A DNA stretch of 64,000 nucleotides from Sphingobacterium sp. ML3W (GCF_029542085.1 NZ_CP107036.1:2976001-3040000), one strand, 5' to 3'. Shown: positions 27,358 to 35,573, counted from the first letter of the stretch. The notes: a model not told the origin generated them from the sequence alone. A program made the numbers and translations.

Positions 27358-27681
27358 CTAATCTTTTTTATTCTGCAATTTATTCAACGTTTCTTCAATC
27401 ATCTTCATCCGATTTTTTACCTTTTCGGCTGATGCGTCTAACGTATATCCCTCGTCCAAAAGTTCTTTAATAAGCAACATTTTTTTAATGTTCTCATAGT
27501 TGTACCTTCTGTTTTTGCCCTCCTCTTCGGTGAGACTTATAATAATTCCTTTTTCTTCCCAATAGCGGATTTGCCTTGGAGGAATACCAGTAATCTGCGA
27601 TACTTCACCAATTCCGACAACCAATTTATCTAAAAAATCAAAGTCAAAAGACAGGTCACTATTTGTTTTCGATTCGCTCAT
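27358..27681 (-). CDS. MerR-family transcriptional regulator
   Basis: This 107-residue protein carries a MerR-type winged helix at about 22-90 (VVGIGEVSQITGIPPRQIRY, WEEKG, NRRYNYENIKKMLLIKELLD) and a short coiled-coil tail (KNRMKMIEETLNKLQNKK). There is no C-terminal effector domain and no cysteine, so ligand sensing is not evident. It is transcribed divergently from the secreted-protein gene at 27784. Two copies of one dyad lie between them, one touching its own start codon, which suggests autoregulation together with control of the divergent genes. Confidence 0.9.
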   Translation of the reverse strand: MSESKTNSDLSFDFDFLDKLVVGIGEVSQITGIPPRQIRYWEEKGIIISLTEEEGKNRRYNYENIKKMLLIKELLDEGYTLDASAEKVKNRMKMIEETLNKLQNKKD

Positions 27682-27682
27682 T

Positions 27683-27699
27683 TTGTAATTTATTTACAA
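27683..27699. promoter_or_regulatory. Operator-like dyad 1, MerR-proximal
   Basis: On the minus strand this reads TTGTAAATAAATTACAA, a dyad ending 2 nt before the MerR start codon. It matches the second site at 27740-27756 at 15 of 17 positions. Binding here would block translation initiation or transcription of the regulator gene. Confidence 0.6.
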
Positions 27700-27739
27700 T
27701 TTATGTTGCAAATATAAAATAATAGTCCTTATTTTGCAA

Positions 27740-27756
27740 TTGTAAATAATCTACAA
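27740..27756. promoter_or_regulatory. Operator-like dyad 2, proximal to the secreted-protein gene
   Basis: On the plus strand this reads TTGTAAATAATCTACAA, the same motif as the MerR-proximal site but in opposite orientation, 28 nt before the ATG at 27784. The pair is the likely MerR binding region for both divergent promoters. Confidence 0.6.
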
Positions 27757-27783
27757 TCTATGATTATTTAAAACAATAAAAGT

Positions 27784-28827
27784 ATGAAAACAGCAATTTT
27801 GATTTTAAGCGTATTGATGATGACAGTAAATGTAAATGCACAGACAGTATCTTTAAAAGATGCTCAGTCCTATTTAGATGAATTTAAAAAGCATATTGAA
27901 ATCCCCCAAGACTACAAGTTTCAAACTGCAAGTAAGGTTAATATGGATAATACCCCGGCTTATTTATTCCGCTTTGAGAAATCGTCCAATAACGGTCTAA
28001 AAGGAGAGCATTATTCATTTGTAATTTCAGAAAAAGATAAACAGATTTTGGGTTTTACGAATATGGATAAAAAGTATTCCAATACAAAAATGCTATTAAA
28101 GCCGGAAGCAGAAAAAATAGCAAAAGACTTTCTATTGAAGTTGGATAAATCATTAGCCAATGCTCTACAAAACCTTTGGATAGAAACACATGATGAAGAA
28201 ATTTACGTTAACGAAAAGAAAACAACCATAGCGGGAATGAAGTACAAATGTTTTCGAGCTTCGCAAAATGATTATGCGTGGGTAATTGTCGGCTTTGACG
28301 GCTCCATAATTACATTTGAACGTAACATAAAGTGGAATAACGACGAACATAAACGCATTACAGAGAAATGGTTGCACGATAACTGGTTGGTTGAAAATAA
28401 TCTGGATTTTTTAAACACATCAACAGACGAACAAACGCTAAGAAAACTCGTGGAGGAAACCTTCGCAAACGGAGCTTTGAATAAACTGAACTTAGAGGAA
28501 ATGCCTCGAGGATTTCACCCGGATTTTTCTATCCTCATAGCCAAAGAAAATAACCTTTTCCGTCTTCCGCTGCGTAACTGGATGAAAGTTGTAGAAGAAT
28601 ACAAAAGCAATCCCGAAAAGGTAAGCTCTGGAATTAGAAATCTTGATTACACCATTGATATTTTAGGAATCACCGAAAATACTGCAGTCGTAAAAACACA
28701 ATTTTTCAGAGATAAAAAACTCATTATTACGGATTACCTATCCTACATTAAATATCCCGACGGCTGGAAAGCCGTTGCAAAAATTTCTAATGAACATATT
28801 GTAAATCCATTACAGCTTAATCTTTAA
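27784..28827 (+). CDS. Secreted protein with C-terminal NTF2/lumazine-binding-like domain
   Basis: This is a 347-residue exported protein with a signal peptide (cleavage near NVNAQT, residue 20). The N-terminal 200 residues contain KDAQSYLDEFKKHIEIPQDY and two PepSY-like alpha/beta stretches, around KPEAEKIAKDFLLKLD and YAWVIVGFDGSIITFERN. From about 220 an NTF2-like domain of the lumazine-binding sort is seen (LRKLVEETFANGALNKLN, FHPDFSILIAKENNLFRLPL, DILGITENTAVVKTQFF). It is first in a two-gene unit with the isochorismatase-like gene 10 nt downstream. It is likely MerR-controlled. A carrier or binding role is inference only. Confidence 0.75.
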   Translation: MKTAILILSVLMMTVNVNAQTVSLKDAQSYLDEFKKHIEIPQDYKFQTASKVNMDNTPAYLFRFEKSSNNGLKGEHYSFVISEKDKQILGFTNMDKKYSNTKMLLKPEAEKIAKDFLLKLDKSLANALQNLWIETHDEEIYVNEKKTTIAGMKYKCFRASQNDYAWVIVGFDGSIITFERNIKWNNDEHKRITEKWLHDNWLVENNLDFLNTSTDEQTLRKLVEETFANGALNKLNLEEMPRGFHPDFSILIAKENNLFRLPLRNWMKVVEEYKSNPEKVSSGIRNLDYTIDILGITENTAVVKTQFFRDKKLIITDYLSYIKYPDGWKAVAKISNEHIVNPLQLNL

Positions 28828-28837
28828 ATCAGATAAT

Positions 28838-29491
28838 ATGAAAATGTCAATTTTATTTATGCTAACATTTTTAAATATGAATTACCTACAGGCACAAACA
28901 AAAGAAAAATCAGCACTTATCCTTATCGAAACACAAAACGAATGGATGCACAGAGACGGAAAATTGTATAGGGCTTTGGTAAAAGACAAGGAAATGATGC
29001 ACAATTCAATCGCTAACATTGAAAAGGCATTAGACTATGCAAGAAAGAACAACATTGAGGTTGTCCACGTTGGGTTGCGGTTTGAAAAAGGCTATCCCGA
29101 ATTAGCGAATGGAAAAAGTGGCTTGCGGAAAGCGATACCACTAGCAGGAACTTTCCCAATAAATGAATTTGGCTCACAGTTTTATGAAGCGGTAAAACCT
29201 AATGACGGTGAATTTGTGGTTACCGGACGAGTTGGCGCAAGCGGTTTTACGGGATCGAATTTAGACGTATATCTGCGAAACAACAAGATTGAAAATCTGT
29301 ATTTGGTGGGTTATGCTACTCACGTTTGTGTAGAAAGTACCCTGCGTGATGCCCACGAAAAGGGGTACAATACTTTTTTGATTTCCGACGGAACTTCTGC
29401 ATTCAACCGTACGCAACAGGATTATGTTTTAAGCGAAGTTGTTCACCACTTTGGTGACCACTTGACAACCAAAGAATTTATGAATAAGTAA
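28838..29491 (+). CDS. Exported isochorismatase-like cysteine hydrolase with altered active site
   Basis: This 217-residue protein has a signal peptide (cleavage near LQAQT) and an isochorismatase-like fold: ALILIETQNEW, VVHVGLRFEKG, VTGRVGASGFTGSNLD, YLVGYATHVCVESTLRDAHE. The nucleophile Cys 164 is present. The usual catalytic Asp is Glu 31, and the usual Lys region reads GRVGASGF, with Arg 131. Either the active site tolerates these changes or the protein acts differently. Export to the periplasm is uncommon for the family. It shares a transcript with the gene 10 nt upstream and ends at a terminator. Confidence 0.85.
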   Translation: MKMSILFMLTFLNMNYLQAQTKEKSALILIETQNEWMHRDGKLYRALVKDKEMMHNSIANIEKALDYARKNNIEVVHVGLRFEKGYPELANGKSGLRKAIPLAGTFPINEFGSQFYEAVKPNDGEFVVTGRVGASGFTGSNLDVYLRNNKIENLYLVGYATHVCVESTLRDAHEKGYNTFLISDGTSAFNRTQQDYVLSEVVHHFGDHLTTKEFMNK

Positions 29492-29502
29492 ATACTAAAA
29501 TT

Positions 29503-29541
29503 ACAAAGCGGTTTGTGGTTTTGATAGCTACACCGCTTTGT
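29503..29541. terminator. Bidirectional terminator between converging genes
   Basis: A 10-bp stem ACAAAGCGGT with ACCGCTTTGT and a 19-nt loop lies between the isochorismatase-like gene (plus, stop 29491) and the membrane protein gene (minus, stop 29551). The position suits both transcripts; the T-run is short. Confidence 0.65.
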
Positions 29542-29550
29542 TTGGTTGAT

Positions 29551-30084
29551 TTAATTATTGCTGCGTGCATTGTCCCAGTAGCTAACAAAGAGGTCAAAAA
29601 GTGTCTGTGCATCGAGGTCGATCTCAGAAGCTGAATAAGTCAGATGTAATTGCTGAGTAGATTCTTCATAAGCCATTTTTTGAAAAATTTTGGAAAGTCG
29701 CCCTTTATATTTCGCCCTATTATGCAGAGATACGACTACCAGCATGTCACCACCAACTTTTTCTAATTGGATATTAGTCACATCAGACCATTCTCCCTGA
29801 CCAAAAGCTTTGGATAGAGGTGTTGTTTTTCCCGAAAAATAGCAGGAATCTAATGATATCAAAGCTGATTTATCCCGCAAACTAATAAGCGTTTTCAGGA
29901 AAAAGTACAGCATGATTACCAGAAAAGTCGCCGAAAACACAAGCGCCCTTATTCGCAAGATGCCGTCGAACAGTCCCATACAATATAAAAGTATAATAAA
30001 AAGTAGTAGGCATATACCAGCCGTAGAAAATAACAACCTTGTCGTTTTCTTTTCATTTCTATATAAATTTGTTTCTTTTTTCAT
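29551..30084 (-). CDS. Small membrane protein, STM3941-like
   Basis: This 177-residue protein has two membrane segments near the N-terminus (LLFSTAGICLLLFIILLYCM and ALVFSATFLVIMLYFFLK). A cytoplasmic domain follows that begins DKSALISLDSCYFSG and contains KAFGQGEWSDVTNIQLEK and a C-terminal LDAQTLFDLFVSYWDNA. The arrangement matches the STM3941-like family, small membrane proteins with a PH-like domain and no known activity. It is monocistronic, with the terminator at 29503-29541 downstream. Confidence 0.6.
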   Translation of the reverse strand: MKKETNLYRNEKKTTRLLFSTAGICLLLFIILLYCMGLFDGILRIRALVFSATFLVIMLYFFLKTLISLRDKSALISLDSCYFSGKTTPLSKAFGQGEWSDVTNIQLEKVGGDMLVVVSLHNRAKYKGRLSKIFQKMAYEESTQQLHLTYSASEIDLDAQTLFDLFVSYWDNARSNN

Positions 30085-30112
30085 TTATTTACCTTATTTT
30101 ATATTAATTTGA

Positions 30113-30820
30113 TGTTTTTCTGCGTATTTCTGTCCCATACTAGAGAGTTGATCGGATTTAGCAAACTATTAAACCGTAAAATGCTCCTGAGCGACTAAAA
30201 CGATTAGTCAAATCTATTGATGATATAGCACTATATAGGTGCATTTAATAAAAAAATAGGGACAAATCATATATACTATTTTATTACCTGTCAATACTCA
30301 CTCCCATAAGTGACTATCCGAGTACCAATAGACATCTATTCGACGAAAATAAAAAGCATTGTACTATGAAAAGATACGTTCATGACAGTCTTGCTAATTG
30401 GTTAAACGACGCAAGTAAAAGTTTACTTTTCTGTATATGAAAAACATGGGTATAACAGGAGCGCTGTCGTGAATAATTGAGAAATTGAACAGCTGAATTT
30501 TCACATAAAGTGTTTCGCTACGAACTCATAGATCAAAGCAGATTTCCTACAGCTCCTAGCACGAAGAGAGGGCTATGCTATCCTTAATGATTTAACCTTC
30601 AAAATCAAGTAACAATTTCTATGCAACAAAATATTATACAAAATATCACACGTTTTTGTACGAAACAAAAGCGCTTGGAAGAATTATATACTTTTATTTG
30701 ACAGGTATATAAACTTAAGTTTGAATAAAACGTCATTTAAGGAAAATAAAATATTGAAAACAATAAGGTTGTCTTATTAAAAAGAATTGTGCATTATAAA
30801 AATTTCAAATTATTACAACT
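30113..30820. other. Gene-free stretch with a possible ATPase remnant
   Basis: No intact gene lies in these 708 bp. At 30366-30440 a 24-codon frame reads MKRYVHDSLANWLNDASKSL before a stop, like the N-terminus of AAA ATPases with a DUF4143 domain but without the following Walker A segment. A later plus-strand frame (REGYAILNDLTFKIK, ending near 30612) is also interrupted by stops. Both are weak; the stretch may be eroded coding DNA. It also holds the promoters of the two flanking divergent genes. Confidence 0.35.
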
Positions 30821-31438
30821 ATGATCATCTTCGGAACAAAAACAAAACTATTATCAAACAGTCCTGAAAACTTTTTAGGCGATTGTGATTATTGCCATAC
30901 ACCCAAGTCGGTATTTGCCCACAAAGAGGTAAGTTATTTCCATATATTCTGGATTCCTATATTTCCCTATAGATCAAAGATTATAACAATTTGTGGGCAT
31001 TGTAAAAGAGTAAACTCTCAATCTGACATCAACCCACAGACACTAAACGAAATCCGGGCCAAGGGAATGCCCAAGATCCCTAAAAGATACTTTTTTGGTA
31101 TCATACTGATCGCGCTTCTCTTTTTAGCAATTATCATTGTCGGAATATTTTCCTTAAGCAAAACGGATGCGTATCTGGATGACCCCAAAATAGGTGATGT
31201 ATATAAAATCGAAATGAATGAAAGTGGCAGATCAATATACACACTTTATCGCGTTGCCGATGTTACAGCAGACTCGATAACCTTCTTAATGAATGATTAC
31301 GAGGCTACTGACAGAAAAAGCTTCCGCAAACTACAGGAACAACATGCGGATAACTATTCTGAAAAAATCGTCTTATCGCGTGCCGAAGTACTAGAATTGT
31401 ATGAGGAGAATCAGATATCCACGATAAAAAGAGATTAG
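30821..31438 (+). CDS. Zinc-ribbon membrane protein
   Basis: This 205-residue protein has a zinc-ribbon-like N-terminus with two CxxC pairs (Cys 22/25 in CDYC and Cys 58/61 in CGHC) separated by an aromatic stretch (FHIFWIPIFPY). One membrane segment follows (FFGIILIALLFLAIIIVGIF), and then a C-terminal domain of about 90 residues that begins DAYLDDPKIGDVYKIEMN. The same layout is found in a family of Bacteroidota zinc-ribbon proteins of unknown role. It is a single gene followed by a hairpin terminator. The C-terminal region DVTADSITFLMNDYEAT may be an SH3-like or PepSY-like fold. Confidence 0.75.
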   Translation: MIIFGTKTKLLSNSPENFLGDCDYCHTPKSVFAHKEVSYFHIFWIPIFPYRSKIITICGHCKRVNSQSDINPQTLNEIRAKGMPKIPKRYFFGIILIALLFLAIIIVGIFSLSKTDAYLDDPKIGDVYKIEMNESGRSIYTLYRVADVTADSITFLMNDYEATDRKSFRKLQEQHADNYSEKIVLSRAEVLELYEENQISTIKRD

Positions 31439-31442
31439 CTGT

Positions 31443-31460
31443 GAGCGCTAATTTGCGCTC
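31443..31460 (+). terminator. Hairpin after the zinc-ribbon gene
   Basis: A 6-bp GC-rich stem GAGCGC with GCGCTC and a 6-nt loop lies 4 nt after the stop of the zinc-ribbon gene. The following sequence (TACATTTCAA) has only a weak T-run, so termination may be inefficient. Confidence 0.5.
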
Positions 31461-31989
31461 TACATTTCAATGGCCTTAATTGTTGATTCATCAAGGGCCT
31501 ATCCATCAAGGAATAGATTAACCCAAACATGGCTCTCGCTGTCAGAAAATGAATTTATTCTTCCTACACATTACGGCTAAAACCAATTTACATATTGTCA
31601 TTCGATTTAGATTATCCTAACGAATTAGAATCGGAATATAAGAAAAGGGCACTGACAAAAGGAGTAAAACCAAACATACAAAACACTAATAAAAACCAAC
31701 TTACACCATTCAAACGAAATATCATACGAAATGTCACAACAATTGTATTTCGTAAAGATCAAAATATAATTTTTCTCATTCTATTTGTTTGATTACAAAC
31801 GCAAAACTATTAAGATAATTTAATAGTAGCTTACGATTAAGCGACTATTATGTACACCGAGATGCTATAAGTTTAAGATGTCCAACATGGAGAATCTAAA
31901 AGCATCTGTACGTATTGATGATACAATTGCTCGCGTGAAAACAACCTCATAATAAAAAAAATCATTTACAAATATCAATTCGAAACTTT
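31461..31989. other. Gene-free stretch before the 7TM-AraC gene
   Basis: I see no supported gene here. One 65-codon frame at 31595-31792 (SFDLDYPNELESEYKKRALT) is protein-like at its start but turns low-complexity and has no recognisable family. The region should contain the promoter of the AraC gene at 31990. Confidence 0.4.
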
Positions 31990-33114
31990 ATGGATTTTAA
32001 ATTAGTCATACGAACGTTTGCATTTGCTTTGCCTATTTTTTCCGCAATATATTGCATTATATTGCTACTGGTCAACTTATATAGCCGCAAACATGACCCC
32101 TTTTCTAAGCGGTTGATGTTTCTGTTAACTGGATTCTATATGATAGAAATACTCTATTGTATTAGTATTGCAATGTGTTTTTATTATAACGATGTTTACA
32201 GATACTCTATTCCGATCAACCTTTACTGTATGTTTGTTATACCTATACTCCTATATCATGTCGTTTTTAAACTAACACGGTTGCGCAAAAAAGAACAGTT
32301 CAACCTCTGGCATTATGCCATTCCAGTTTTCTTTCTGATAGCATATATTCTATGTACTTATATTATTCCGTTTTATTTTCAAGGATCACTAAGCTATTCG
32401 TTAAATACAACACATCGTTTTGGGATATTCGTTCATTTTTATACAAAATACCGATTATACATTCGGCTGTTGTTTAGTATTATCTATTTGGTTCTTGCCC
32501 TAAGGAGAGTAATAAAGTATAAAAAAGAGATCATTGAATACTCTGCAGATATTGACGCTTCATCATTAGGTTGGCTCTATCAGATATTCTGGTGTCTGGC
32601 TCTTCTGCTTCCAGCACCATTTCTGTATTACTTCGCTCCAAAAGGCGGTCTTTCAGAATATACGACTTCTATTATAACACTGGCGCTCATTACTATTTTT
32701 AACAGTATACTGTGCTACAATATTTTTTCCAAAAACTTTGTGCTACTAACAGAAGATATGATATTTCATGAAAAGGATAAAATTAACGCATTAGCGAAAA
32801 GTAGGATTATCGATCCAGTAGTTTTTGAAGACTATATGCGTATTGAAAAACCCTACTTACGTCCTGACCTCAAAATCACCGACATGATCAAACCACTTGG
32901 AACAAACAGAACCTATCTATCAACCTTTATCAATCGCCATTATGGGAAAAATTTCAGCTCGTTTATCAATAACTATCGACTGAAGGAAATTGAGATTTTA
33001 AAAATGGATCCAAACTACAAAAATGTTAAAGAAGAAGAGCTGATTTATATCGCTGGTTTTAAAAGTCTGAAAAGCTATCAACGAACAAAAGGTATAGCAG
33101 GGAAAATAATATAG
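31990..33114 (+). CDS. Membrane-anchored AraC-type regulator, N-terminal multi-TM
   Basis: This 374-residue protein has six or seven hydrophobic segments in its first 255 residues and an AraC-type DNA-binding domain at about 275-370. The latter includes EKPYLRPDLKITDMIKPLG, TNRTYLSTFINRHYGKNFSS and EEELIYIAGFKSLKSYQRTK. The layout suggests a membrane sensor that stays bound while contacting DNA. It is clearly paralogous to the genes at 61022 and 62164; the match to 61022 covers the whole length, including NIFSKNFVLLTEDMIF. It points toward the 62-residue peptide and fimbrillin island, which it may control. A putative small RNA ends 7 nt beyond its stop on the opposite strand. Confidence 0.85.
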   Translation: MDFKLVIRTFAFALPIFSAIYCIILLLVNLYSRKHDPFSKRLMFLLTGFYMIEILYCISIAMCFYYNDVYRYSIPINLYCMFVIPILLYHVVFKLTRLRKKEQFNLWHYAIPVFFLIAYILCTYIIPFYFQGSLSYSLNTTHRFGIFVHFYTKYRLYIRLLFSIIYLVLALRRVIKYKKEIIEYSADIDASSLGWLYQIFWCLALLLPAPFLYYFAPKGGLSEYTTSIITLALITIFNSILCYNIFSKNFVLLTEDMIFHEKDKINALAKSRIIDPVVFEDYMRIEKPYLRPDLKITDMIKPLGTNRTYLSTFINRHYGKNFSSFINNYRLKEIEILKMDPNYKNVKEEELIYIAGFKSLKSYQRTKGIAGKII

Positions 33115-33120
33115 GTCGCA

Positions 33121-33217
33121 CAAAAAAGCTCCAAAATCCGAAGAATTTGGAGCCCGACAATATTCCTTCTGCTGAGGTTGCGGCAGGGAATACGTCACAT
33201 CTACCTATGAATATAAA
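33121..33217 (-). ncRNA. Putative small RNA, copy 1
   Basis: The minus strand carries TACTTTCG (33223-33230, close to the Bacteroidota -7 element TAnnTTTG), then TTCATAGGTAGATG. A hairpin follows (TATTCC with GGAATA, inner CTGC with GCAG). A terminator hairpin comes next (GCTCCAAA with TTTGGAGC, UUCG loop closed by C-G) with six T residues. All blocks recur at 60645-60750 in the same order and strand. The two hairpins keep pairing while the bases differ, which supports an RNA function. It converges on the 7TM-AraC gene, whose stop is at 33114. The start point is estimated. It could alternatively be only a leader or terminator module. Confidence 0.55.
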
Positions 33218-33551
33218 ACATTCGAAAGTAATCAATAAAAAAAAGAAATATCGCCATATCATACAAAACAAACCGACCTATTATATAAATCTGCTCTGTA
33301 TGTATGTAACACACTTTGTCCATAATCGCTAAAGCACATATGCACAATGAGTTTCTTTTTTTACAATTTGGCAGTTAGGTTTGTACCCTAGATACCAACG
33401 AATTTAAACTGAATTTCCATCTTTGGATATCAAAAAGATTTAGACTCTCAAAATAGAGAATTTACAAATTACATTTTTATTAAGCCGGATCTGGTGGCTA
33501 TCGATCTGAAGTAAATTGAACAGAAAAGCTTAATAATATAAAGATTAACAA

Positions 33552-33740
33552 ATGAAAAAAGACAACACAACACTGGAAATGAAAAAAAAGCAAAAATACG
33601 TTTCACCGGTTCTTGAGATTGGTATTATCGAAATGGAATGTGGTATAGCAAAGGGCTCAGCAGGTGTCAAGCCTGGCCCGGGCATTGAGGAAGAATGGGA
33701 GACCGATACCGAAGAGGAAACAACAGTCAAATGGCAGTAA
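33552..33740 (+). CDS. 62-residue acidic peptide next to fimbrillin-like genes
   Basis: This short ORF reads MKKDNTTLEMKKKQKYVSPV, then LEIGIIEMECGIAKGSAGV and an acidic C-terminus (EEEWETDTEEETTVKWQ). There is no signal peptide or membrane segment. A pattern of K-x-Y-x-x-P, two beta-like strands, GIA-x-GSA and an acidic tail recalls small proteins seen near fimbrillin genes in Sphingobacteriia, from my memory of such loci. A second start (Met 10) is possible. It lies between the 7TM-AraC gene and the thioredoxin-fold/fimbrillin genes. Function is unknown; a precursor or signalling peptide is only a possibility. Confidence 0.65.
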   Translation: MKKDNTTLEMKKKQKYVSPVLEIGIIEMECGIAKGSAGVKPGPGIEEEWETDTEEETTVKWQ

Positions 33741-34119
33741 ATAGTCCTCTCTTTAGTTCCAATAGAGAATAAATTACTAAAAAACTATTAGGATCCTTCA
33801 GATTTGATATGCTGCCAATGTTGCCCAGATGAAGATCAAATTCGCGCTCGATTTGGATGACAATAACATCTAATATTCTACCTCATTCAAACGAAATTCA
33901 GCAGTTAAAATGCGTGAAAACTGAGAAGAGAAAGAATTGACGATGTTATTATCACACCGAATTAAAACAGTTGTCATAATAGCTCAAGAAATTACAACTG
34001 TGGGTACGTAAGCCGGATGAAATATATTTTTCTAGAAGAATGAAAGGCTATTGGAATTAGGGAAAGGGTATCGCTGCAAAGGAGGGCACAGCGGTAGGTC
34101 ACGGAAACTGGAATATTAG
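33741..34119 (+). other. Region after the acidic peptide; possible decayed second copy
   Basis: No intact gene is seen. Near 34057-34134 a plus-strand frame with no ATG reads GKGIAAKEGTAVGHGNWNIR and stops at TAA 34134. It resembles the GIAKGSAGV segment of the 62-residue peptide. A terminator overlaps its end. This could be a degenerate duplicate of the peptide gene, but the similarity is short. Confidence 0.3.
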
Positions 34120-34146
34120 AAAGGGAATTTAATAAAAATTCCCTTT
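34120..34146. terminator. Bidirectional terminator between peptide and thioredoxin-fold genes
   Basis: An 11-bp perfect stem AAAGGGAATTT with AAATTCCCTTT and a 5-nt loop is followed by T residues on the plus strand. It lies 44 nt beyond the stop of the minus-strand thioredoxin-fold gene and about 380 nt beyond the plus-strand peptide gene. It can serve both converging transcripts. Confidence 0.75.
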
Positions 34147-34189
34147 TTGGAAATAGTACTGACGCCAATCTATCATGATTATGTTGTAT

Positions 34190-35506
34190 TTAGAAGTTAA
34201 TTGAACCGCCACGGGAAAGGATTTTTCCTTCAGCATCGATAAGGAAAAGCGTAGGAACCCCGGTAATACCATAACTTTGAAAGTTCTCCCCCTTTACACC
34301 TTGATAATCACAGTAGGTATCTAACCATGGAAAGCTGTGAATCTTACTATTGAATATCTTCTCTTCCGAGTCTGCCGAAAGCGCTATGACACGCGTACCT
34401 GAAGCCTTAATCGTCTTATATTTCGTCGATAGTTGTTTTAGCGTTTCCATACTATTTGGATCGTCAGATTGATAAAATATAAGTATCGTACGTACAAAAT
34501 CCTTCCCAGAAGCATTTATACTTATCGTTCTTTTCTTCATTTTATTGCTTTTGGAACTTGTCCCTGTTTTGAAAACAAGATCGGGAGCAACAGAACCTAC
34601 CGTACCTTTTATGTAAAAGGCCAATGGCCCATCAAAGGCTGTAATCTTACCGGACGAAACAACTGTCTTGGCAATATATCCTATATAATCATCATCACCC
34701 CGCTGAACCAAGCGGCTAGCAATGTCCTGTGCTAGTTCGGTAAAAATCAAAGGAGATTTTATTCGTGAAGCTATTTTTTGAAAATCCGAAGTAAATCGAG
34801 TCGGATCTTTCAGTACGTCAATACGACTATATAACCAAGAATCGATTACTGCATTCCAATGCCCCGAGGTATACAAGGTCTCCCAATTGAGCTGATCACG
34901 AATAAAATCAGCTACATTCGCTGCTCTTTCGTGCTCTTTTTCCAGCAAATGGGTCCCAAATCCAGCCTCAACATTACAAATCTGTGTCAACTGACTAATA
35001 TAATCTCCCTGTGCACTTAGACCTTTAGACAAGCTGGCATAGGCTTCTTTTTGCTTCCCGAGCTCATCTGTTGCTGCTGAACTTAGCGCTTGTCTATAAC
35101 GTTCAAGAATATCATTGCTGGAACTGTATAATCTATTGAACTCTTTATTTTTACCATTGTCAGCATATATAATGTTACTTTCATTTGGCTGTGACGATTC
35201 ACAGCTTACAGAAAAGTCCGTACCAGGGATAAACATATCTAAGCCACCCCCTTCCGTCGTCCCAGTAATTAGCCATCTACTCATCCCCGTGTAAGGTGCA
35301 TATTCTTTGGGAATAGTTAATACGAATTTACCATCCTGTGGAATAGTGCCTTGGTATATAGTCTTGGGATGTCCCCCCTGGAAAATAATAAAATCATATT
35401 TTTTGCCCGTGAAATGAGGAAAATACATACTGATAGTTTGTGTTTTCTGCGTACAAGAAAACAGGCAAGAAAAGACTAAACTAAATAATATAATTGTTTT
35501 ATACAT
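34190..35506 (-). CDS. Thioredoxin-fold lipoprotein lacking the CxxC motif
   Basis: This 438-residue lipoprotein (LVFSCLFSC, then TQKT) has an N-terminal beta-rich domain of the kind found in front of Bacteroidota TlpA proteins. A helical middle follows (RYRQALSSAATDELGKQKEA), then a C-terminal thioredoxin-like fold (GSVAPDLVFKTG, TILIFYQSDDPNSMETLKQL, then the cis-Pro loop YGITGVPTLFLIDAEGKIL). At the place of WCxxC it reads YQSDDPN, so it cannot do classic disulfide exchange. The gene follows the fimbrillin-like gene on the same strand, separated by a strong terminator. A structural or chaperone role on the surface is inference. Confidence 0.8.
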   Translation of the reverse strand: MYKTIILFSLVFSCLFSCTQKTQTISMYFPHFTGKKYDFIIFQGGHPKTIYQGTIPQDGKFVLTIPKEYAPYTGMSRWLITGTTEGGGLDMFIPGTDFSVSCESSQPNESNIIYADNGKNKEFNRLYSSSNDILERYRQALSSAATDELGKQKEAYASLSKGLSAQGDYISQLTQICNVEAGFGTHLLEKEHERAANVADFIRDQLNWETLYTSGHWNAVIDSWLYSRIDVLKDPTRFTSDFQKIASRIKSPLIFTELAQDIASRLVQRGDDDYIGYIAKTVVSSGKITAFDGPLAFYIKGTVGSVAPDLVFKTGTSSKSNKMKKRTISINASGKDFVRTILIFYQSDDPNSMETLKQLSTKYKTIKASGTRVIALSADSEEKIFNSKIHSFPWLDTYCDYQGVKGENFQSYGITGVPTLFLIDAEGKILSRGGSINF

Positions 35507-35573
35507 GTTTTGCTAATTATTACGCTATTGCCTCTGATAACTTACAATAAGTATAGCCAATAGTTTGTTAAAA

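Noticed and set aside
31595..31792. 65-codon plus-strand frame before the 7TM-AraC gene
   Set aside because: It has no family and its second half is low in complexity, ending in a hydrophobic run typical of AT-rich non-coding DNA.
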